Part shown: piece after piece, positions 1-14,029 of the stretch | Position numbering within the stretch: the first letter of the stretch is position 1 | Layout of the letters: the number at the start of each line of letters is the position of its first letter | Assembly (NCBI GenBank): GCA_934045905.1 | Contig: CAKOGZ010000056.1 | Span: 226,538-290,537 of the forward strand | DNA from: Leuctra nigra | Taxonomy: Eukaryota; Arthropoda; Insecta; Plecoptera; Leuctridae | Length of the DNA: 64,000 nt | Reading direction: 5' to 3' | The notes under the pieces: model-generated | The model's input: the letters and a program-made list of their open reading frames with translations, nothing else | The model's database searches: none | Told to the model about the DNA's origin: nothing | Made by a program: the position numbers and the translations under genes

Positions 1-188
1 GGTAACAATAACAATGTCACAATGACCAATGTTCCTTAGATTTTCATCATTTCCTAGGTTTTCATCCATTTTTTTGTCAATGTATATTGACCAACAATGT
101 AGGTTAGCCTACAAAGGTAACAATGTAACAATTAACAATGTTCCTTAGATTTTCCTCATTTCCTAGGTTTTCATCCATTTTTTAGTCA
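1..188 (+). repeat. Partial unit: end of one T module, one complete T-beta and the 27-bp boundary
   Basis: Bases 1-57 are the 3' part of a T-alpha-like module (TTCATCATTTCC marker) whose AACAATG region is rearranged, with AATAAC inserted and GACC replacing the usual TAAC. Bases 58-166 are a complete 109-bp T-beta. The rest is the TTTTCATCC boundary leading into the first A module. Confidence 0.9.
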
Positions 189-2480
189 ATGGAGGTTAAA
201 GCTTGTGATGAGTCAGCTACGCTCGCTTCGCTAACCTGTATTAACCTAACTTTATTATATAATAATCTGACAGGGCAGCGTCGGGCGACTCCAAGGGGGC
301 AGAGTGGGGTTCTTTTTTATATTTTATTTATAAGCCTATTTTTTTGCGAAAAGTGTTTTATTACATTTCTCGGCATAACGTTGTGTAGGCATCAAGAAAA
401 TTCGATAAAAACAGGGGGGTGCCACTTTAGAAGTAGGTCATATTGAAAAAGTTTGTTTGTTTCCTACTTTGTGACGAATCTATTACTCTTAGAGAGCTGA
501 AATGATACACCATATAGATGATGGAGAGAGGCTTAAAAGTGCTGAAACACTTTTTTCTGTCAGACGCTCCGATACGCCGCATTTCTTAGTTTATGTCCTT
601 CAGAAGCAGAAGGGCACAATCCTGATAGGTTTTCATCAATTTTTTGTCACTGTAGGTTAAAGCTTGTTAAGGGTCAGCTACGCTCGCTTCGCTCGCTTCG
701 CTAACCTACCCTAACCTAACTTTATTATAAAATTATCTGACCGGGCAACGTCGGGCGACTCCAGGAGGCAGAGGGGAGATTTTTTTTTACATGTTAATGT
801 TAAGCCTATTATTTTCGAAAAGTGTTTTATTTCATTTCTCGGCATAACGTTGTGTAGGCTTCAAGAAAATTCGATAAAAATAGGGGGGTGCCACTTTAGA
901 AGTAGCTCATATTGATATTTTTTTATTTGTTTCCTACTTTGTGACGAATCTATTACTCTAAGAGAGTTGACAACGTTACCCTCTATAGTAGATGGTGAGA
1001 GGCTTAAAAAGTGCAGAAACACTTTTTTATGTCAGACTCTCCGATTCGCCGGAATTAACTGTTCATGTTATTCAGAAGCTGATGGGTCGACCCCCGATAG
1101 ATTTTCATCCATTATTTTGTCAATGTATATTGACCAACAATGTAGGTTAGCCTACAAAGGTAACAATGTAACAATTAACAATGTTCCTTAGATTTTCCTC
1201 ATTTCCTAGGTTTTCATCCATTTTTTGTCAATGTATATTGACCAACAATGTAGGTTAGCCTACAAAGGTAACAATGTAACAATTAACAATGTTCCTTAGA
1301 TTTTCCTCATTTCCTAGGTTTTCATCCATTTTTTAGTCAATGGAAGTTAAAGCTTGTGATGAGTCAGCTACGCTCGCTTCGCTAACCTGTATTAACCTAA
1401 CTTTATTATATAATAATCTGACAGGGCAGCGTCGGGCGACTCCAAGGGGTCAGAGTGGGGTTCTTTTTTATAATTTTATTTATTAGCCTATTTTTTGCGA
1501 AAAGTGTTTATATCATTTCTCGGCATAACGTTGTGTAGGCATCAAGAAAATTCGATAAAAACAGGAAGGTTCCACTTTAGAAGTAGGTCATATTGAAAAA
1601 GTTTTGTTGTTTCCTACTTTGTGACGAATCTATTACTCTTAGAGAGCTGAAAATGATACACCATATAGATGATGGAGAGAGGCTTAAAAGTACAAAAACC
1701 TTTTTTTCTGTCAGACGCTCCGATACGCCGCATTTCTTAGTTTATGTCCTTCAGAAGCAGAAGGGCACAATCCTGATAGGTTTTCATCAATTTTTTGTCA
1801 CTGTAGGTTAAAGCTTGTTAAGGGTCAGCTACGCTCGCTTCGCTAAGCTACCCTAACCTAACTTTATTATAAAAATATCTGACCGGGCAACGTCGGGCGA
1901 CTCCAGGAGGCAGAGGGGAGATTTTTTTTTACATGTTAATGTTAAGCCTATTATTTTCGAAAGTGTTTTATTTCATTTCTCGGCATAACGTTGTGTAGGC
2001 TTCAAGAAAATTCGATAAAAATAGGGGGGTGCCACTTTAGAAGTAGCTCATATTGATATTTTTTTTATTGTTTCCTACTTTGTGACGAATCTATTACTCT
2101 AAGAGAGTTGACAACGTTACCCTATATAGTAGATGGTGAGAGGCTTAAAAAGTGCAGAAACACTTTTTTATGTCAGACTCTCCGATTCGCCGGAATTAAC
2201 TGTCATGTTATTCAGAAGCTGATGGGTCCACCCCCGATAGATTTTCATCCATTTTTTTGTCAATGTATATTGACCAACAATGTTGGTTAGCCTACAAAGG
2301 TAACAATGTCACAATTAACAATGTTCCTTAGATTTTCATCATTTCCTAGGTTTTCATCCATTTTTTTGTCAATGTATATTGACCAACAATGTAGGTTAGC
2401 CTACAAAGGTAACAATGTAACAATTAACAATGTTCCTTAGATTTTCCTCATTTCCTAGGTTTTCATCCATTTTTTAGTCA
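189..2480 (+). repeat. Two A-B-T-T units (1,151 and 1,141 bp) rich in single-base indels
   Basis: Units start at 189 and 1,340. Compared with sister units near 3,637 and 4,793 they lack single bases in several homopolymers: the T-run in GTTTTGTTTG, the A-run in CTGAAAATG, the A-run in CTTAAAAAGTG and the T-run in TTTTTTTGCG. The second unit also has a B GC box with one CGCTTCGCT copy instead of two, as does the unit at 4,793. The indels could be real edge divergence or sequencing and polishing error. Confidence 0.92.
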
Positions 2481-5400
2481 ATGGAAGTTAAAGCTTGTGA
2501 TGAGTCAGCTACGCTCGCTTCGCTAACCAGTATTAACCTAACTTTATTATATAATAATCTGACAGGGCAGCGTCGGGCGACTCCAAGGGGGCAGAGTGGG
2601 GTTCTTTTTTATAATTTTATTTATAAGCCTATTTTTTTGCAAAAAGTGTTTTATTACATTTCTCGGCATAACGTTGTGTAGGCATTAAGAAAATTCGATA
2701 AAAACAGGAAGGTTCCACTTTAGAAGTAGGTCATATTGAAAAAGTTTTGTTTGTTTCCTACTTTGTGACGAATCTATTACTCTTAGAGAGCTGAAAATGA
2801 TACACCATATAGATGATGGAGAGAGGCTTAAAAAGTGCAAAAACACTTTTTTCTGTCAGACGCTCCGATACGCCGCATTTCTTAGTTTATGTCCTTCAGA
2901 AGCAGAAGGGCACAATCCTGATAGGTTTTCATCAATTTTTTGTCACTGTAGGTTAAAGCTTGTTAAGGGTCAGCTACGCTCGCTTCGCTCGCTTCGCTAA
3001 CCTACCCTAACCTAACTTTATTATAAAATTATCTGACCGGGCAACGTCGGGCGACTCCAGGAGGCAGAGGGGAGATTTTTTTTTACATGTTAATGTTAAG
3101 CCTATTATTTTCGAAAAGTGTTTTATTTCATTTCTCGGCATAACGTTGTGTAGGCTTCAAGGAAATTCGATAAAAATAGGGGGGTGCCACTTTAGAAGTA
3201 GCTCATATTGATATTTTTTTATTTGTTTCCTACTTTGTGACGAATCTATTACTCTTAGAGAGTTGACAACGTTACCCTATAAAGTAGATAGTGAGAGGCT
3301 TAAAAAGTGCAGAAACACTTTTTTATGTCAGACTCTCCGATTCGCCGGAATTAACTGTTCATGTTATTCAGAAGCTGATGGGTCCACCCCCGATAGATTT
3401 TCATCCATTTTTTTGTCAATGTATATTGACCAACAATGTTGGTTAGCCTACAAAGGTAACAATGTCACAATTAACAATGTTCCTTAGATTTTCATCATTT
3501 CCTAGGTTTTCATCCATTTTTTTGTCAATGTATATTGACCAACAATGTAGGTTAGCCTACAAAGGTAACAATGTAACAATTAACAATGTTCCTTAGATTT
3601 TCCTCATTTCCTAGGTTTTCATCCATTTTTTAGTCAATGGAGGTTAAAGCTTGTAATGAGTCAGCTACGCTCGCTTCGCTAACCTGTATTAACCTAACTT
3701 TATTATATAATAATCTGACAGGGCAGCGTCGGGCGACTCCAAGGGGGCAGAGTGGGGTTCTTTTTTATAATTTTATTTATAAGCCTATTTTTTTGCGAAA
3801 AGTGTTTTATTACATTTCTCGGCATAACGTTGTGTAGGCATCAAGAAAATTCGATAAAAACAGGGGGGTGCCACTTTAGAAGTAGGTCATATTGAAAAAG
3901 TTTTGTTTGTTTCCTACTTTGTGACGAATCTATTACTCTTAGAGAGCTGAAAATGATACACCATATAGATGATGGAGAGAGGCTTAAAAAGTGCTGAAAC
4001 ACTTTTTTCTGTCAGACGCTCCGATACGCCGCATTTCTTAGTTTATGTCCTTCAGAAGCAGAAGGGCACAATCCTGATAGGTTTTCATCAATTTTTTGTC
4101 ACTGTAGGTTAAAGCTTGTTAAGGGTCAGCTACGCTCGCTTCGCTCGCTTCGCTAACCTACCCTAACCTAACTTTATTATAAAATTATCTGACCGGGCAA
4201 CGTCGGGCGACTCCAGGAGGCAGAGGGGAGATTTTTTTTTACATGTTAATGTTAAGCCTATTATTTTCGAAAAGTGTTTTATTTCATTTCTCGGCATAAC
4301 GTTGTGTAGGCTTCAAGAAAATTCGATAAAAATAGGGGGGTGCCACTTTAGAAGTAGCTCATATTGATATTTTTTTATTTGTTTCCTACTTTGTGACGAA
4401 TCTATTACTCTAAGAGAGTTGACAACGTTACCCTCTATAGTAGATGGTGAGAGGCTTAAAAAGTGCAGAAACACTTTTTTATGTCAGACTCTCCGATTCG
4501 CCGGAATTAACTGTTCATGTTATTCAGAAGCTGATGGGTCGACCCCCGATAGATTTTCATCCATTATTTTGTCAATGTATATTGACCAACAATGTAGGTT
4601 AGCCTACAAAGGTAACAATGTAACAATTAACAATGTTCCTTAGATTTTCCTCATTTCCTAGGTTTTCATCCATTTTTTTGTCAATGTATATTGACCAACA
4701 ATGTAGGTTAGCCTACAAAGGTAACAATGTAACAATTAACAATGTTCCTTAGATTTTCCTCATTTCCTAGGTTTTCATCCATTTTTTAGTCAATGGAAGT
4801 TAAAGCTTGTGATGAGTCAGCTACGCTCGCTTCGCTAACCTGTATTAACCTAACTTTATTATATAATAATCTGACAGGGCAGCGTCGGGCGACTCCAAGG
4901 GGTCAGAGTGGGGTTCTTTTTTATAATTTTATTTATAAGCCTATTTTTTTGCGAAAAGTGTTTTATATCATTTCTCGGCATAACGTTGTGTAGGCATCAA
5001 GAAAATTCGATAAAAACAGGAAGGTTCCACTTTAGAAGTAGGTCATATTGAAAAAGTTTTGTTTGTTTCCTACTTTGTGACGAATCTATTACTCTTAGAG
5101 AGCTGAAAATGATACACCATATAGATGATGGAGAGAGGCTTAAAAGTACAAAAACCTTTTTTTCTGTCAGACGCTCCGATACGCCGCATTTCTTAGTTTA
5201 TGTCCTTCAGAAGCAGAAGGGCACAATCCTGATAGGTTTTCATCAATTTTTTGTCACTGTAGGTTAAAGCTTGTTAAGGGTCAGCTACGCTCGCTTCGCT
5301 AAGCTACCCTAACCTAACTTTATTATAAAATTATCTGACCGGGCAACGTCGGGCGACTCCAGGAGGCAGAGGGGAGATTTTTTTTTACATGTTAATGTTA

Positions 5401-8250
5401 AGCCTATTATTTTCGAAAAGTGTTTTATTTCATTTCTCGGCATAACGTTGTGTAGGCTTCAAGAAAATTCGATAAAAATAGGGGGGTGCCACTTTAGAAG
5501 TAGCTCATATTGATATTTTTTTATTTGTTTCCTACTTTGTGACGAATCTATTACTCTAAGAGAGTTGACAACGTTACCCTATATAGTAGATGGTGAGAGG
5601 CTTAAAAAGTGCAGAAACACTTTTTTATGTCAGACTCTCCGATTCGCCGGAATTAACTGTTCATGTTATTCAGAAGCTGATGGGTCCACCCCCGATAGAT
5701 TTTCATCCATTTTTTTGTCAATGTATATTGACCAACAATGTTGGTTAGCCTACAAAGGTAACAATGTCACAATTAACAATGTTCCTTAGATTTTCATCAT
5801 TTCCTAGGTTTTCATCCATTTTTTTGTCAATGTATATTGACCAACAATGTAGGTTAGCCTACAAAGGTAACAATGTAACAATTAACAATGTTCCTTAGAT
5901 TTTCCTCATTTCCTAGGTTTTCATCCATTTTTTAGTCAATGGAAGTTAAAGCTTGTGATGAGTCAGCTACGCTCGCTTCGCTAACCAGTATTAACCTAAC
6001 TTTATTATATAATAATCTGACAGGGCAGCGTCGGGCGACTCCAAGGGGGCAGAGTGGGGTTCTTTTTTATAATTTTATTTATAAGCCTATTTTTTTGCAA
6101 AAAGTGTTTTATTACATTTCTCGGCATAACGTTGTGTAGGCATTAAGAAAATTCGATAAAAACAGGAAGGTTCCACTTTAGAAGTAGGTCATATTGAAAA
6201 AGTTTTGTTTGTTTCCTACTTTGTGACGAATCTATTACTCTTAGAGAGCTGAAAATGATACACCATATAGATGATGGAGAGAGGCTTAAAAAGTGCAAAA
6301 ACACTTTTTTCTGTCAGACGCTCCGATACGCCGCATTTCTTAGTTTATGTCCTTCAGAAGCAGAAGGGCACAATCCTGATAGGTTTTCATCAATTTTTTG
6401 TCACTGTAGGTTAAAGCTTGTTAAGGGTCAGCTACGCTCGCTTCGCTCGCTTCGCTAACCTACCCTAACCTAACTTTATTATAAAATTATCTGACCGGGC
6501 AACGTCGGGCGACTCCAGGAGGCAGAGGGGAGATTTTTTTTTACATGTTAATGTTAAGCCTATTATTTTCGAAAAGTGTTTTATTTCATTTCTCGGCATA
6601 ACGTTGTGTAGGCTTCAAGGAAATTCGATAAAAATAGGGGGGTGCCACTTTAGAAGTAGCTCATATTGATATTTTTTTATTTGTTTCCTACTTTGTGACG
6701 AATCTATTACTCTTAGAGAGTTGACAACGTTACCCTATAAAGTAGATAGTGAGAGGCTTAAAAAGTGCAGAAACACTTTTTTATGTCAGACTCTCCGATT
6801 CGCCGGAATTAACTGTTCATGTTATTCAGAAGCTGATGGGTCCACCCCCGATAGATTTTCATCCATTTTTTTGTCAATGTATATTGACCAACAATGTTGG
6901 TTAGCCTACAAAGGTAACAATGTCACAATTAACAATGTTCCTTAGATTTTCATCATTTCCTAGGTTTTCATCCATTTTTTTGTCAATGTATATTGACCAA
7001 CAATGTAGGTTAGCCTACAAAGGTAACAATGTAACAATTAACAATGTTCCTTAGATTTTCCTCATTTCCTAGGTTTTCATCCATTTTTTAGTCAATGGAG
7101 GTTAAAGCTTGTAATGAGTCAGCTACGCTCGCTTCGCTAACCTGTATTAACCTAACTTTATTATATAATAATCTGACAGGGCAGCGTCGGGCGACTCCAA
7201 GGGGGCAGAGTGGGGTTCTTTTTTATAATTTTATTTATAAGCCTATTTTTTTGCGAAAAGTGTTTTATTACATTTCTCGGCATAACGTTGTGTAGGCATC
7301 AAGAAAATTCGATAAAAACAGGGGGGTGCCACTTTAGAAGTAGGTCATATTGAAAAGGTTTTGTTTGTTTCCTACTTTGTGACGAATCTATTACTCTTAG
7401 AGAGCTGAAAATGATACACCATATAGATGATGGAGAGAGGCTTAAAAAGTGCTGAAACACTTTTTTCTGTCAGACGCTCCGATACGCCGCATTTCTTAGT
7501 TTATGTCCTTCAGAAGCAGAAGGGCACAATCCTGATAGGTTTTCATCAATTTTTTGTCACTGTAGGTTAAAGCTTGTTAAGGGTCAGCTACGCTCGCTTC
7601 GCTCGCTTCGCTAACCTACCCTAACCTAACTTTATTATAAAATTATCTGACCGGGCAACGTCGGGCGACTCCAGGAGGCAGAGGGGAGATTTTTTTTTAC
7701 ATGTTAATGTTAAGCCTATTATTTTCGAAAAGTGTTTTATTTCATTTCACGGCATAACGTTGTGTAGGCTTCAAGAAAATTCGATAAAAATAGGGGGGTG
7801 CCACTTTAGAAGTAGCTCATATTGATATTTTTTTATTTGTTTCCTACTTTGTGACGAATCTATTACTCTAAGAGAGTTGACAACGTTACCCTATATAGTA
7901 GATGGTGAGAGGCTTAAAAAGTGCAGAAACACATTTTTATATCAGACTCTCCGATTCGCCGGAATTAACTGTTCATGTTATTCAGAAGCTGATGGGTCCA
8001 CCCCCGATAGATTTTCATCCATTTTTTTGTCAATGTATATTGACCAACAATGTAGGTTAGCCTACAAAGGTAACAATGTCACAATTAACAATGTTCCTTA
8101 GATTTTCATCATTTCCTAGGTTTTCATCCATTTTTTTGTCAATGTATATTGACCAACAATGTAGGTTAGCCTACAAAGGTAACAATGTAACAATTAACAA
8201 TGTTCCTTAGATTTTCCTCATTTCCTAGGTTTTCATCCATTTTTTAGTCA
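2481..8250 (+). repeat. Five canonical A-B-T-T units forming a 3,458-bp super-period
   Basis: Units start at 2,481, 3,637, 4,793, 5,939 and 7,095. Rare variants recur exactly 3,458 bp apart: AACCAGTATT (2,481 and 5,939 units), TTGTAATGAG (3,637 and 7,095 units), and TTCAAGGAAATTCG in the B half near 3,160 and 6,618. The block therefore amplified as three units at a time. The period also relates 1,340 to 4,793, but there the offset is 3,453 because of indels. Confidence 0.92.
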
Positions 8251-11200
8251 ATGGAAGTTAAAGCTTGTGATGAGTCAGCTACGCTCGCTTCGCTAACCTG
8301 TATTAACCTAACTTTATTATATAATAATCTGACAGGGCAGCGTCGGGCGACTCCAAGGGGGCAGAGTGGGGTTCTTTTTTATAATTTTATTTATAAGCCT
8401 ATTTTTTTGCGAAAAGTGTTTTATTACATTTCTCGGCATAACGTTGTGTAGGCATCAAGAAAATTCGATAAAAACAGGAAGGTTCCACTTTAGAAGTAGG
8501 TCATATTGAAAAAGTTTTGTTTGTTTCCTACTTTGTGACGAATCTATTACTCTTAGAGAGCTGAAAATGATACACCATATAGATGATGGAGAGAGGCTTA
8601 AAAAGTGCAAAAACCCTTTTTTCTGTCAGACGCTCCGATACGCCGCATTTCTTAGTTTATGTCCTTCAGAAGCAGAAGGGCACAATCCTGATAGGTTTTC
8701 ATCAATTTTTTGTCACTGTAGGTTAAAGCTTGTTAAGGGTCAGCTACGCTCGCTTCGCTCGCTTCGCTAACCTACCCTAACCTAACTTTATTATAAAATT
8801 ATCTGACCGGGCAACGTCGGGCGACTCCAGGAGGCAGAGGGGAGATTTTTTTTTACATGTAAATGTTAAGCCTATTATTTTCGAAAAGTGTTTTATTTCA
8901 TTTCTCGGCATAACGTTGTGTAGGCTTCAAGAAAATTCGATAAAAATAGGGGGGTGCCACTTTAGAAGTAGCTCATATTGATATTTTTTTATTTGTTTCC
9001 TACTTTGTGACGAATCTATTACTCTAAGAGAGTTGACAACGTTACCCTATAAAGTAGATAGTGAGAGGCTTAAAAAGTGCAGAAACACTTTTTTATGTCA
9101 GACTCTCCGATTCGCCGGAATTAACTGTTCATGTTATTCAGAAGCTGATGGGTCCACCCCCGATAGATTTTCATCCATTTTTTTGTCAATGTATATTGAC
9201 CAACAATGTTGGTTAGCCTACAAAGGTAACAATGTCACAATTAACAATGTTCCTTAGATTTTCATCATTTCCTAGGTTTTCATCCATTTTTTTGTCAATG
9301 TATATTGACCAACAATGTAGGTTAGCCTACAAAGGTAACAATGTAACAATTAACAATGTTCCTTAGATTTTCCTCATTTCCTAGGTTTTCATCCATTTTT
9401 TAGTCAATGGAGGTTAAAGCTTGTGATGAGTCAGCTACGCTCGCTTCGCTAACCTGTATTAACCTAACTTTATTATATAATAATCTGACAGGGCAGCGTC
9501 GGGCGACTCCAAGGGGGCAGAGTGGGGTTCTTTTTTATAATTTTATTTATAAGCCTATTTTTTTCGAAAAGTGTTTTATTTCATTTCTCGGCATAACGTT
9601 GTGTAGGCTTCAAGAAAATTCGATAAAAATAGGGGGGTGCCACTTTAGAAGGAGCTCATATTGATATTTTTTTATTTGTTTCCTACTTTGTGACGAATCT
9701 ATTACTCTAAGAGAGTTAACAACGTTACCCTATATAGTAGATGGTGAGAGGCTTAAAAAGTGCAGAAACACTTTTTTCTGTCAGACGCTCCGATACGCCG
9801 CATTTCTTAGTTTATGTCCTTCAGAAGCAGAAGGGCACAATCCTGATAGGTTTTCATCAATTTTTTGTCACTGTAGGTTAAAGCTTGTTAAGGGTCAGCT
9901 ACGCTCGCTTCGCTCGCTTCGCTAAGCTACCCTAACCTAACTTTATTATAAAATTATCTGACCGGGCAACGTCGGGCGACTCCAGGAGGCAGAGGGGAGA
10001 TTTTTTTTTACATGTTAATGTTAAGCCTATTATTTTCGAAAAGTGTTTTATTTCATTTCTCGGCATAACGTTGTGTAGGCTTCAAGAAAATTCGATAAAA
10101 ATAGGGGGGTGCCACTTTAGAAGTAGCTCATATTGATATTTTTTTATTTGTTTCCTACTTTGTGACGAATCTATTACTCTAAGAGAGTTGACAACGTTAC
10201 CCTATATAGTAGATGGTGAGAGGCTTAAAAAGTGCAGAAACACTTTTTTATGTCAGACTCTCCGATTCGCCGGAATTAACTGTTCATGTTATTCAGAAGC
10301 TGATGGGTCCACCCCCGATAGATTTTCATCCATTTTATTGTCAATGTATATTGACCAACAATGTTGGTTAGCCTACAAAGGTAACAATGTCACAATTAAC
10401 AATGTTCCTTAGATTTTCATCATTTCCTAGGTTTTCATCCATTTTTTTGTCAATGTATATTGACCAACAATGTAGGTTAGCCTACAAAGGTAACAATGTA
10501 ACAATTAACAATGTTCCTTAGATTTTCCTCATTTCCTAGGTTTTCATCCATTTTTTAGTCAATGGAAGTTAAAGCTTGTGATGAGTCAGCTACGCTCGCT
10601 TCGCTAACCAGTATTAACCTAACTTTATTATATAATAATCTGACAGGGCAGCGTCGGGCGACTCCAAGGGGGCAGAGTGGGGTACTTTTTTATAATTTTA
10701 TTTATAAGCCTATTTTTTTGCAAAAAGTGTTTTATTACATTTCTCGGCATAACGTTGTGTAGGCATTAAGAAAATTCGATAAAAACAGGAAGGTTCCACT
10801 TTAGAAGTAGGTCATATTGAAAAAGTTTTGTTTGTTTCCTACTTTGTGACGAATCTATTACTCTTAGAGAGCTGAAAATGATACACCATATAGATGATGG
10901 AGAGAGGCTTAAAAAGTGCAAAAACACTTTTTTCTGTCAGACGCTCCGATACGCCGCATTTCTTAGTTTATGTCCTTCAGAAGCAGAAGGGCACAATCCT
11001 GATAGGTTTTCATCAATTTTTTGTCACTGTAGGTTAAAGCTTGTTAAGGGTCAGCTACGCTCGCTTCGCTCGCTTCGCGCTAACCTACCCTAACCTAACT
11101 TTATTATAAAATTATCGGACCGGGCAACGTCGGGCGACTCCAGGAGGCAGAGGGGAGATTTTTTTTTACATGTTAATGTTAAGCCTATTATTTTCGAAAA

Positions 11201-14029
11201 GTGTTTTATTTCATTTCTCGGCATAACGTTGTGTAGGCTTCAAGAAAATTCGATAAAAATAGGGGGGTGCCACTTTAGAAGTAGCTCATATTGATATTTT
11301 TTTATTTGTTTCCTACTTTGTGACGAATCTATTACTCTTAGAGAGTTGACAACGTTACCCTATAAAGTAGATAGTGAGAGGCTTAAAAAGTGCAGAAACA
11401 CTTTTTTATGTCAGACTCTCCGATTCGCCGGAATTAACTGTTCAGTTATTCAGAAGCTGATGGGTCCACCCCCGATAGATTTTCATCCATTTTTTTGTCA
11501 ATGTATATTGACCAACAATGTTGGTTAGCCTACAAAGGTAACAATGTCACAATTAACAATGTTCCTTAGATTTTCATCATTTCCTAGGTTTTCATCCATT
11601 TTTTTGTCAATGTATATTGACCAACAATGTAGGTTAGCCTACAAAGGTAACAATGTAACAATTAACAATGTTCCTTAGATTTTCCTCATTTCCTAGGTTT
11701 TCATCCATTTTTTAGTCAATGGAGGTTAAAGCTTGTGATGAGTCAGCTACGCTCGCTTCGCTAACCTGTATTAACCTAACTTTATTATATAATAATCTGA
11801 CAGGGCAGCGTCGGGCGACTCCAAGGGGGCAGAGTGGGGTTCTTTTTTATAATTTTATTTATAAGCCTATTTTTTTGCGAAAAGTGTTTTATTACATTTC
11901 TCGGCATAACGTTGTGTAGGCATCAAGAAAATTCGATAAAAACAGGGGGGTGCCACTTTAGAAGTAGGTCATATTGAAAAAGTTTTGTTTGTTTCCTACT
12001 TTGTGACGAATCTATTACTCTTAGAGAGCTGAAAATGATACACCATATAGATGATGGAGAGAGGCTTAAAAAGTGCTGAAACACTTTTTTCTGTCAGACG
12101 CTCCGATACGCCGCATTTCTTAGTTTATGTCCTTCAGAAGCAGAAGGGCACAATCCTGATAGGTTTTCATCAATTTTTTGTCACTGTAGGTTAAAGCTTG
12201 TTAAGGGTCAGCTACGCTCGCTTCGCTCGCTTCGCTAACCTACCCTAACCTAACTTTATTATAAAATTATCTGACCGGGCAACGTCGGGCGACTCCAGGA
12301 GGCAGAGGGGAGATTTTTTTTTACATGTTAATGTTAAGCCTATTATTTCGAAAAGTGTTTTATTTCATTTCTCGGCATAACGTTGTGTAGGCTTCAAGAA
12401 AATTCGATAAAAATAGGGGGGTGCCACTTTAGAAGTAGCTCATATTGATATTTTTTTATTTGTTTCCTACTTTGTGACGAATCTATTACTCTATGAGAGT
12501 TGACAACGTTACCCTATATAGTAGATGGTGAGAGGCTTAAAAAGTGCAGAAACACTTTTTTATGTCAGACTCTCCGATTCGCCGGAATTAACTGTTCATG
12601 TTATTCAGAAGCTGATGGGTCCACCCCCGATAGATTTTCATCCATTTTTTTGTCAATGTATATTGACCAACAATGTAGGTTAGCCTACAAAGGTAACAAT
12701 GTCACAATTAACAATGTTCCTTAGATTTTCATCATTTCCTAGGTTTTCATCCATTTTTTTGTCAATGTATATTGACCAACAATGTAGGTTAGCCTACAAA
12801 GGTAACAATGTAACAATTAACAATGTTCCTTAGATTTTCCTCATTTCCTAGGTTTTCATCCATTTTTTAGTCAATGGAAGTTAAAGCTTGTGATGAGTCA
12901 GCTACGCTCGCTTCGCTAACCTGTATTAACCTAACTTTATTATATAATAATCTGACAGGGCAGCGTCGGGCGACTCCAAGGGGGCAGAGTGGGGTTCTTT
13001 TTTATAATTTTATTTATAAGCCTATTTTTTTTCGAAAAGTGTTTTATTTCATTTCTCGGCATAACGTTGTGTAGGCTTCAAGAAAATTCGATAAAAATAG
13101 GGGGGTGCCACTTTAGAAGGAGCTCATATTGATATTTTTTTATTTGTTTCCTACTTTGTGACGAATCTATTACTCTAAGAGAGTTAACAACGTTACCCTA
13201 TATAGTAGATGGTGAGAGGCTTAAAAAGTGCAGAAACACTTTTTTCTGTCAGACGCTCCGATACGCCGCATTTCTTAGTTTATGTCCTTCAGAAGCAGAA
13301 GGGCACAATCCTGATAGGTTTTCATCAATTTTTTGTCACTGTAGGTTAAAGCTTGTTAAGGGTCAGCTACGCTCGCTTCGCTCGCTTCGCTAAGCTACCC
13401 TAACCTAACTTTATTATAAAATTATCTGACCGGGCAACGTCGGGCGACTCCAGGAGGCAGAGGGGAGATTTTTTTTTACATGTTAATGTTAAGCCTATTA
13501 TTTTCGAAAAGTGTTTTATTTCATTTCTCGGCATAACGTTGTGTAGGCTTCAAGAAAATTCGATAAAAATAGGGGGGTGCCACTTTAGAAGTAGCTCATA
13601 TTGATATTTTTTTATTTGTTTCCTACTTTGTGACGAATCTATTACTCTAAGAGAGTTGACAACGTTACCCTATATAGTAGATGGTGAGAGGCTTAAAAAG
13701 TGCAGAAACACTTTTTTATGTCAGACTCTCCGATTCGCCGGAATTAACTGTTCATGTTATTCAGAAGCTGATGGGTCCACCCCCGATAGATTTTCATCCA
13801 TTTTATTGTCAATGTATATTGACCAACAATGTTGGTTAGCCTACAAAGGTAACAATGTCACAATTAACAATGTTCCTTAGATTTTCATCATTTCCTAGGT
13901 TTTCATCCATTTTTTTGTCAATGTATATTGACCAACAATGTAGGTTAGCCTACAAAGGTAACAATGTAACAATTAACAATGTTCCTTAGATTTTCCTCAT
14001 TTCCTAGGTTTTCATCCATTTTTTAGTCA
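8251..14029 (+). repeat. Five two-T units of copy 1, including two A* units
   Basis: Units start at 8,251, 9,407, 10,562, 11,719 and 12,874 (1,155-1,157 bp each). The 9,407 and 12,874 units are A*: their A module carries a B-like stretch from TTTTCGAAAAG through GTTAACAACG before returning to A sequence at CTGTCAGACGC. The 10,562 unit carries AACCAGTATT, linking it to 2,481 and 5,939, and an extra GC in the B GC box near 11,079. Confidence 0.92.

Noticed and set aside
300..330. Yeast-type ARS consensus in TTTTATATTTT
   Set aside because: It is created by a one-base deletion in a single unit in AT-rich sequence. The other units lack the full match, so it is uninformative outside yeasts.
189..446. 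Recurrent short frames of 60-92 residues (MEVKAC..., MTTLP..., MIHHIDD...) in most units as protein genes
   Set aside because: They repeat because the DNA repeats. The second class starts at TTG. Single-base changes in the A- and T-runs shift or stop them in many units, and A/B differences are not concentrated at third codon positions. No domain or signal is recognisable.
967..1000. TTGACA in B as a bacterial -35 promoter element
   Set aside because: There is no suitably spaced -10 element, and the array is eukaryotic satellite DNA, so the hexamer is coincidental.
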